From positions 1 to 64,000 of the forward strand of contig JAENYN010000019.1 in NCBI GenBank assembly GCA_016841765.1: 64,000 nt of DNA, given 5' to 3'. The notes beneath the pieces were generated by a model. That model worked only from the letters and a program-made list of their open reading frames with translations, did not search any database and was not told the DNA's origin. Both the position numbers and the translations under genes were made by a program. This document shows positions 57,232-64,000 of the stretch, piece after piece (the stretch's first letter is position 1; every line of letters begins with the position of its first letter). Source of the stretch: Guptibacillus hwajinpoensis (lineage in GTDB: Bacteria > Bacillota > Bacilli > Bacillales > Bacillaceae_O).

Positions 57232-57776
57232 AGGTGTGAAAACTCGTTCGAATGGCGTGAAACATGGCTCGAACGGCGCGAAAGGAACCGAATGGCGTGA
57301 AAACGAGTCGCTGTCGCGTGAAACATATATGATTCCGCGTGAAAAGAGATCAGATTGGCGCGAAAACGTGGAGAAACGGAGCGAAACTCGCCCGCCGCAA
57401 TCGCCACACCTGAAATTGATTTTGGCGTGAAAACTCGTTCATATGGCGTGAACCCCCACTCGAACGGCGCAAAAGGAACCGAAAGGCGTGAAAGTGAGTC
57501 GCAGCGGCTTGAAATATGCTCGATTCGGCGGGATACGAAACCAGATTGGCGCGAAAACAGGAAGAAACAGCGTGAAATCCGCCCGCCGCAATCGCCACAC
57601 CTGAAATTGATTTTGGCGTGAAAACTCGTTCATATGGCGTGAACCCCCACTCGAACGGCGCAAAAGGAACCGAAAGGCGTGAAAGTGAGTCGCAGCGGCT
57701 TGAAATATGCTCGATTCGGCGGGATACGAAACCAGATTGGCGCGAAAACAGGAAGAAACGGCGTGAAATCCGCCCA
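57232..57776 (+). repeat. Family A 21-bp repeat array organised as three ~190-bp higher-order repeats
   Basis: About 25 GGCGTGAAA-like cores; higher-order copies begin at about 57233, 57424 and 57615; the last two are almost identical. Confidence 0.85.
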
Positions 57777-57919
57777 CAGATGGTGCCTAGCCATCACATC
57801 CCCACCACTCAATTCGACGAAAATATACAGCGTCACTATCGATATTTCAGTCTTTTCCGACCCATAAGCAGGAATTTCTTGTTTTATTTAGAAAAAGTAA
57901 AGGAGGCATGTAAGCAATT

Positions 57920-58537
57920 TTGATGACAGCTAAGGCCTGGAACTATTGTAATTGGAAAGGCAAAAAGGAGGCATATGGATTGGACTGGACTGTTTTGGTC
58001 GTTTATACAGCCCTGTTTTTCTTTGCCGTGAATTTCTGCTCGGTCATTTATCACTTTTTCAGGCAAAAGGAGTTCGGTGATATCTTGTATCCCTATGGGC
58101 ATGTCTTTCAGACCGAATTTGGTTCGATTGTCATAAAGTCAACGGATACATGGCAGTATAGGGCGGCTGTGGCGCTGGCGGGGCTGTTCGTTTCCGGTGC
58201 AGCGGCAGGTTTTTACTTTTACCCGGTTTCAAGTCAACTCTTCTTTTTGCTTCCGATGGGAATGCTTTACAGTTTCACCCTGGTTCTATTATTTAATGTG
58301 ATGGAAATCAGGACAAAAGGGATCACAATAAACGGGTTCACCATTCCCTGGGAGGAAGTCAGCTCTTACCGGTGGAATGGGAGCGGACTCCATTACCGGC
58401 TCTGTATTTATCACAAGCAGGCGTTTTTCACCCGCAAACATCAAACGATGCTGATTCCGAAGGCAGAAAAAGAAAAAATAGAGGCGCTTATGACCGAAAA
58501 GCTTGGAATCGGAGAATCAAAAGGCCTGCCGGTATAG
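57920..58537 (+). CDS. Membrane protein with C-terminal PH-like/DUF region
   Basis: 205 aa, TM segments then KGITINGFTIPWEEVSSYRWNGSG; start uncertain. Confidence 0.55.
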   Translation: MMTAKAWNYCNWKGKKEAYGLDWTVLVVYTALFFFAVNFCSVIYHFFRQKEFGDILYPYGHVFQTEFGSIVIKSTDTWQYRAAVALAGLFVSGAAAGFYFYPVSSQLFFLLPMGMLYSFTLVLLFNVMEIRTKGITINGFTIPWEEVSSYRWNGSGLHYRLCIYHKQAFFTRKHQTMLIPKAEKEKIEALMTEKLGIGESKGLPV

Positions 58538-58622
58538 CCGCAGCCTTTTCTTTATGTAAAACAAGCCGGTATTTGCGATCGTACAGGCGCTTTTTAGTTG
58601 TAAAAAAGAAAGGGGGACCAAC

Positions 58623-60659
58623 ATGGAGCGCAGATTTTATTTTTATATATTACTTATTCTTACGGCATTGAGTTTCCTTTCATTGAGCGGCTGTGCTGAA
58701 AAACCGAAGCCTGAAGATGCTTTTGCGAAATATGTGGAGCACTGGAATGAGCAGGATTTTAACAGCATGTACAGCATGCTTACGGCAGAGACGAAAAAAA
58801 GAATAGGCAAAGAGGATTTTGCCGGCCGTTATGAAAAGATTTATGAAGACCTTGATGTTGAAGGTCTCAAAGTTAAGTTTGACCGGCCGGAAGAGGAGGT
58901 GGAGCCGGGGGAAAACGGGACGGTGACATTTCCTTATCATGTAAAAATGGATACGGTTGCGGGTCCGATTGAATTCGATCACGAGGCGGTCCTGAAACAG
59001 GAAGAAGTTGAGGAAGAAGAGCGCTGGACGGTCAAATGGGACACGACGATGATTTTTCCAGAACTGGCTCCGGGAGATAAAATAATTCCGGTTACGCTGC
59101 CCGCTGAACGCGGCGACATTGAAGACCGCGATGGCGTTAAGCTTGCAACAAAGGGTACAGTGCTTGAAGTAGGTATGGTGCCAGGCCGGATGGAAGGCCA
59201 GGAAGATCAATCGATCAAAGAGACAGCGGAAATCCTTGGGGTATCCGAGGATCATATCCGCAAGCAGCTCGGCTTATCATGGGTCAGCCCGGAAAGCTTT
59301 GTGCCGATTGCCAGGATTCCGGCCGATGATGTGGAAACGAGCAAAGAAGCCCGGGCTGTAAAAGGAGCCATGGTGAAAGAAGTGGCGGACAGGGTATATC
59401 CGTATAAGGAAGCTGCCGCCCATTTGACAGGATATGTAGCGAAAGTGACTGCCGAGGATATTGAAGCACATCCAGAGATGAATTATAAGTCGAATGATTT
59501 TATCGGCAGGCGCGGTCTCGAGAAAGTGTTTGAGGAAAAACTCCGCGGGGAACCCGGTGCGAGGGTCGATATTGTAAGCGGTGAAGGAGATCCTGCCGTT
59601 TTGGCGGAGAAGCCGCCGAAGCATGGGGAAACGATCCGGCTCACGATTGATATTTCCATTCAAGAAGGTATGTACGGCCAGCTTGCTGGCGAACAGGGGG
59701 CAGGCGTAGCCATTCATCCGAAAACAGGAGAGATTTTGGCAATGGCAAGTGCGCCTTCTTATGACCCGAATGACCAGCTCCCGAACCGGCCGGGCGGCAG
59801 TGCCGGCAAAGAGGAACTGCTGGCCAGATTCGGCATGCGGTATGCGCCCGGGTCGACATTCAAGCCGATTACAGCGGCAATCGGTCTTGAAACTGGTGCG
59901 ATCACACCGGAAACAACGATCAATGTTTCCGGAAAAACATGGAAAAAGGATTCGTCATGGGGTGATTATCATGTTACCCGGGTTTCGGATCCAGGCGGAC
60001 CGGTCAATCTTGAAAAGGCGCTCGTCACTTCCGATAACATTTATTTTGCCCAGGCGGCTCTTGCTATCGGAAAAGAAAAATTCACTGAGTCAGCTAAAAA
60101 ATATGGATTTAATGAAGGTGTCCCGTTTGCATATCCGGTTTATGAATCGATTCTCGCAGCGGACGCCGGATTCAAAAATGAAATTCAGCTAGCAGACACC
60201 GGGTACGGCCAGGCCGAAGTCGAAACGTCTCCGGTTCATCTAGCCTTTATGTACACACCGTTTCTGAACAATGGAAATCTGATCAGCCCGCAGCTGATCA
60301 AACAGGATGCGGAACAGGGAGAAGTCTGGCATGAAGGCGTTATGAGTGAACAAACCGCACGCATTATCCGTGAGGATTTAATTCAGGTTGTTGAATCCCC
60401 GAATGGCACGGCCCGCTCGGTGGATGTTCCAAATGTAAGGCTTGCCGGCAAGACCGGGACAGCCGAGCTGAAGAAGAGCAAGGATGAAAAGGGGCAGGAG
60501 AATGGCTGGTTTGTTGCCTTCGATGCCGAAAAGGGTGACTTCCTGACAGCCATGTTAATTGAAGATGTGAAAAATGGAGAAGGCAGCCATTATGTATTGC
60601 CGAAAGTGGAACGTGTCATTGAGCAGCACCTTTTGAATCAGGCGCAGGGAAGTCAGTGA
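58623..60659 (+). CDS. pbpC: Class B penicillin-binding protein, MecA_N/NTF2-like plus transpeptidase, lipoprotein-type N-terminus
   Basis: LSLSGCAEK lipobox; FAKYVEHWNEQDFNSMYSMLT; YAPGSTFKPITA (SxxK), SDN, AGKTGTAEL (KTG). Confidence 0.85.
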   Translation: MERRFYFYILLILTALSFLSLSGCAEKPKPEDAFAKYVEHWNEQDFNSMYSMLTAETKKRIGKEDFAGRYEKIYEDLDVEGLKVKFDRPEEEVEPGENGTVTFPYHVKMDTVAGPIEFDHEAVLKQEEVEEEERWTVKWDTTMIFPELAPGDKIIPVTLPAERGDIEDRDGVKLATKGTVLEVGMVPGRMEGQEDQSIKETAEILGVSEDHIRKQLGLSWVSPESFVPIARIPADDVETSKEARAVKGAMVKEVADRVYPYKEAAAHLTGYVAKVTAEDIEAHPEMNYKSNDFIGRRGLEKVFEEKLRGEPGARVDIVSGEGDPAVLAEKPPKHGETIRLTIDISIQEGMYGQLAGEQGAGVAIHPKTGEILAMASAPSYDPNDQLPNRPGGSAGKEELLARFGMRYAPGSTFKPITAAIGLETGAITPETTINVSGKTWKKDSSWGDYHVTRVSDPGGPVNLEKALVTSDNIYFAQAALAIGKEKFTESAKKYGFNEGVPFAYPVYESILAADAGFKNEIQLADTGYGQAEVETSPVHLAFMYTPFLNNGNLISPQLIKQDAEQGEVWHEGVMSEQTARIIREDLIQVVESPNGTARSVDVPNVRLAGKTGTAELKKSKDEKGQENGWFVAFDAEKGDFLTAMLIEDVKNGEGSHYVLPKVERVIEQHLLNQAQGSQ

Positions 60660-60772
60660 TGAATGGATGACTTTCTCTCTGAAATTTTCGTAATGGGATA
60701 ACTGTAGTTTCTCGGTCTGAAACGAACTGCAGGCGGCCAATAACAGAGGAGTTCCGGTAAAAGGTTATATGC

Positions 60773-60789
60773 TTGGCATGATTTTTGCA
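60773..60789 (+). promoter_or_regulatory. Putative sigma-54 (-24/-12) promoter
   Basis: TTGGCATGATTTTTGCA with GG and GC separated by 10 bp. Confidence 0.75.
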
Positions 60790-60832
60790 TATTAAATTAA
60801 TCGAATTCGAAATGATGGAGGAGGATTTTTAA

Positions 60833-62014
60833 ATGAGAGAAGTAGTGATTGTAGGGGCAGCCAGGACACCTGTCGGATCATTCGGTGGAGCGCTTGCTTC
60901 AGTTTCGGCTGTGGATCTTGGTGTGGCAGCAGCGAAAGAAGCGATTAAACGTGCGGGTGTGAGCCCGGAAGAGATAAATGAAGTGCTGATCGGTAATATT
61001 TTATCGGCTGGCCTTGGCCAGAATCCGGCCAGGCAGGTTGCGATTAAAGCAGGTTTGCCTGAGTCGGTTCCCGGCATCACAATCAACAAATTGTGTGGAT
61101 CAGGCCTGCGGACAGTAAGCATGGGGGCGCAGTTCATCCAGCTTGGTGATGCGGATGTCGTGCTTGCCGGCGGTATCGAGAGCATGAGCCAGGCGCCTTA
61201 CGTGATGCCGAATGCACGCTGGGGCCAGCGCATGGGTGACGGCAAAATCGTTGATACGATGCTCAAGGATGCCCTTCAAGATGCTTTCCATGATATTCAT
61301 ATGGGCGTTACTGCTGAAAATATTGCAGAACAGTGGAACCTTTCCCGTGAAGAGCAGGATGAGTTTGCGCTCCGCAGCCAGCAGCGGGCTGAAAAAGCCC
61401 AGAAAGAAGGACGCTTTGATGATGAAATCGTTCCGGTTACTGTGCCGCAGCGAAAGGGCGAACCGAAAATCGTTGATACCGATGAATATCCGAAGCACGG
61501 CATGACAATGGAAAAACTGTCAAAACTCCGCCCTGCCTTCAAAAAGGATGGCACAGTGACAGCCGGCAACGCTTCAGGCATCAATGATGGTGCAGCGATG
61601 GTCGTGCTGATGTCCAAAGAAAAAGCTGACGAGCTTGGACTTAAGCCGCTTGCAACGATCAAATCGTGGGGATCTGCCGCCCTTGATCCGAAAATCATGG
61701 GTTACGGCCCGGTGCCGGCAACAAAGCGCGCTTTTGAAAAAATCGATATGGATATTAAAGATATCGACCTGATTGAAGCGAACGAAGCGTTTGCGGCCCA
61801 GTCCCTTGCAGTTGTGCGCGACCTGGAACTCGATCCGGAAAAAGTGAACGTCAATGGCGGTGCCATCGCACTTGGCCACCCTGTCGGGGCTTCCGGAACG
61901 CGAATTCTGGTCACGTTGCTGTATGAGATGATGAAACGCGACTCTAAAACCGGTCTGGCAACACTTTGCATCGGCGGAGGCATGGGAACATCGCTTGTCG
62001 TAGCAAGGGACTAG
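60833..62014 (+). CDS. Acetyl-CoA C-acetyltransferase (thiolase)
   Basis: [54 protein letters not shown]. Confidence 0.95.
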   Translation: MREVVIVGAARTPVGSFGGALASVSAVDLGVAAAKEAIKRAGVSPEEINEVLIGNILSAGLGQNPARQVAIKAGLPESVPGITINKLCGSGLRTVSMGAQFIQLGDADVVLAGGIESMSQAPYVMPNARWGQRMGDGKIVDTMLKDALQDAFHDIHMGVTAENIAEQWNLSREEQDEFALRSQQRAEKAQKEGRFDDEIVPVTVPQRKGEPKIVDTDEYPKHGMTMEKLSKLRPAFKKDGTVTAGNASGINDGAAMVVLMSKEKADELGLKPLATIKSWGSAALDPKIMGYGPVPATKRAFEKIDMDIKDIDLIEANEAFAAQSLAVVRDLELDPEKVNVNGGAIALGHPVGASGTRILVTLLYEMMKRDSKTGLATLCIGGGMGTSLVVARD

Positions 62015-62117
62015 ACACAGAGTATCCATTTATGAAAAGGTACCGTAACGGTATCTTTTCTTTTTTTTGCTGGTTATAATACAGTCAGTATGATTTTTAC
62101 AAAGAAGGTGCTGTTAC

Positions 62118-64000
62118 GTGAAAGTCAAAATGGTTATGAGCCAGAGTCCGATCGCTGTATCCGCCACCAACAGCGTGCGTGAGGTTGCCAATGTGATGAA
62201 GGAAAATCAAATTGATAGTGTGCCTGTCATCGATGACGGCCAGCACCTGATTGGGATAGTCACAAACAATCAATTGATTGATGCAGTCCAACAGGGACTG
62301 CCAAGTGAGACACCGGTAAATGACATTATGGATGTCTCGGCCAAGGTTATCTATGAAGATGAAGAAGCGATTGTCATTTTTGATGAGCTAGCCGAAAAAT
62401 TTCCGGTATTAGACCGGCGCGAACGCCTTGTCGGGATGCTGACAAAAACGGACCTCCTGAAAGCCTATTATAAAAAGTATAAAAATATGGCAACAAGCAT
62501 GGAGGCACTGCTGGAATCCACCGATAACGGCATTGTTTCCACTGATCCCGACGGAAAATTGACGATCATAAATAAAAAGGCCGAGCAGATCATGGAGGTA
62601 AAAGCGGCAGATGTGATAGGAAAGCCATTATCTGAAGCGCTCCCGAACACCCTGATCCGGAATTTGATCGAATCAGGCGCCGGCACCGGCGGCAAACCGG
62701 TTGAATGTAACGGAATGTCCCTGATCGTCAATCGGACGCCGATCCGCCTAGACGGCCGTGAGATCGGAGCCGTCGCTGTACTGAGCGATATTACCGATTA
62801 CCGCAGTGCATTGGAAGAACTGACAACAGAGAAAAATACTTCGGAAATCCTGAAAACCATCATGGATATTGCATACGACGGAATTGTCGTTGTCGATCAA
62901 GAAGGGTATATCACGATGCTGAGTAAGGAATACGCCAAATTCCTCGGCGTTTCCGAGAAAGAGGTAATCGGCAAACATGTGGCTGATGTCATTGAAAATA
63001 CCCGTATGCACCTGATCGTAAAAACCGGCAAGCCCGAAATCGCCAGCCTCCAAAAAATAAAAGGAAATTACATGATTGCAACCCGGATTCCGATCATCAA
63101 AAACGGGGTCATTACAGGTGCGGTCGGAAAAGTGCTGTTCCGGAATTTGAGTGACTTGAACTCCCTTCACAGGCAAATCCGCAAAATGGAAAAAGAGCTG
63201 GAGCAGTATCGCGGTGAATTGAAAGAAATCAATAAAGCGAAGTATCAGTTTGACAACCTGATCGGCGAAAGCGAGTCGCTCGAACAGGCGAAGAAAATCG
63301 CTGAGCGGGCAGCTCAGACTAATTCCAATGTCCTGCTGCTTGGAGAGAGCGGGACGGGAAAAGAGCTTTTCGCCCATGCAATCCATAATGCTAGTTCAAG
63401 GTCATTCGGAGCTTTCGTGAAAGTGAACTGTGCGGCGATCCCTGCCGATTTGCTGGAATCCGAACTGTTCGGCTATGAAGAGGGCTCTTTCACTGGCGCC
63501 CGCAAAGGCGGCAAGAGTGGAAAATTTGAAGCGGCTGACGGAGGGACGATTTTCCTTGATGAGATCGGGGAACTGCCGATTCATATGCAGGTTAAGCTTT
63601 TGCGGGTCCTGCAGGAACGGGAAGTGGAAAAAATCGGTGCAACGAGCAGCAAAGCGGTTGATGTCCGGATCATCGCCGCGACAAACCGCAATCTGGAGGA
63701 AATGGTCGACAAAGGCGAATTCAGGGTGGACCTATTTTATCGCCTGAATGTCATCACGGTGAATATTCCCGCATTGCGAGATCGCTCCGATGACATCCTC
63801 CTCCTCACCAGGTACCTGGTGAATAAATTGTCCGGACGGCTAAATAAGCTGGTCGGCGGCATTGGGGAGCGGACAGCGCAGTACCTGATGAATTACGATT
63901 GGCCCGGGAATGTCCGGGAACTTGAAAATGTCCTTGAGCGGGCTATCAACTTGATTGATCCGGGTCAATCCATCCAACCGGAACATCTGCCGGAGAAAGT
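62118..64000 (+). CDS. Sigma-54-dependent transcriptional activator (CBS pair, PAS, AAA+), truncated by window end
   Basis: [33 protein letters not shown]-like regions; [52 protein letters not shown]; absent from the ORF track because it is open at the window edge. Confidence 0.93.
   Translation, partial: MKVKMVMSQSPIAVSATNSVREVANVMKENQIDSVPVIDDGQHLIGIVTNNQLIDAVQQGLPSETPVNDIMDVSAKVIYEDEEAIVIFDELAEKFPVLDRRERLVGMLTKTDLLKAYYKKYKNMATSMEALLESTDNGIVSTDPDGKLTIINKKAEQIMEVKAADVIGKPLSEALPNTLIRNLIESGAGTGGKPVECNGMSLIVNRTPIRLDGREIGAVAVLSDITDYRSALEELTTEKNTSEILKTIMDIAYDGIVVVDQEGYITMLSKEYAKFLGVSEKEVIGKHVADVIENTRMHLIVKTGKPEIASLQKIKGNYMIATRIPIIKNGVITGAVGKVLFRNLSDLNSLHRQIRKMEKELEQYRGELKEINKAKYQFDNLIGESESLEQAKKIAERAAQTNSNVLLLGESGTGKELFAHAIHNASSRSFGAFVKVNCAAIPADLLESELFGYEEGSFTGARKGGKSGKFEAADGGTIFLDEIGELPIHMQVKLLRVLQEREVEKIGATSSKAVDVRIIAATNRNLEEMVDKGEFRVDLFYRLNVITVNIPALRDRSDDILLLTRYLVNKLSGRLNKLVGGIGERTAQYLMNYDWPGNVRELENVLERAINLIDPGQSIQPEHLPEK

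Noticed and set aside
57232-57776. CRISPR array
   Set aside because: Period is 21 bp with a ~9-bp core and ~12-bp variable tail, and higher-order copies repeat the same tails; no leader or cas genes in the window.
57215-57921. Overlapping ORFs in the 21-bp repeat (GVKTRSNGVK..., FHAITR/FHAESS...) as repetitive proteins
   Set aside because: Both strands and several frames are open simply because the 21-bp (7-codon) unit lacks stops; 19- and 20-bp units shift frame; no convincing RBS. Treated as a DNA repeat, though coding cannot be formally excluded.

Overview
This 64 kb window is a gene-dense chromosomal segment from a spore-forming Bacillaceae-type Firmicute, judged from secG-est-rnr-smpB-ssrA order, cotJABC, GerPA/PF-like proteins, a SASP, a YmaF-like protein and TTG/GTG starts. 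I found no prophage, transposase, CRISPR array, rRNA or tRNA.

Main blocks:
- secG/est/rnr/smpB/ssrA (0.3-5.4 kb).
- A small AT-rich patch after ssrA.
- A rhodanese/metallo-beta-lactamase, multicopper oxidase and ArsR-rhodanese cluster with decayed genes (7-12.6 kb).
- A run of single housekeeping or accessory enzymes: P450, Nudix, 2H phosphoesterase, carboxypeptidase, amine oxidase, aldo/keto reductase and others.
- Spore genes.
- A ZIP metal transporter with an MntR-like operator.
- Tandem Fnr paralogues next to nirBD-sumT-sirB-sirC (44.9-53.2 kb).
- DeoR/HAD.
- A PBP.
- A thiolase with a -24/-12 promoter, followed by a sigma-54 activator that runs off the window.

The least explained signal is two families of degenerate tandem repeats with a period of about 21 bp. 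Family A is GGCGTGAAA-N12, at 0.66, 16.3 and 57.2 kb. Family B is GGCATTTATCTTTT-like, at 46.7 and 53.3 kb. Both are confined to intergenic gaps. A separate ~225-bp tandem array of small Lys-rich ORFs lies at 37.5-38.2 kb. Other notable items are a probable ATT start codon, several frameshifted or nonsense genes, and several precise operator-like elements. No homology search was possible, so family names rest on recognition of motifs in the translations.
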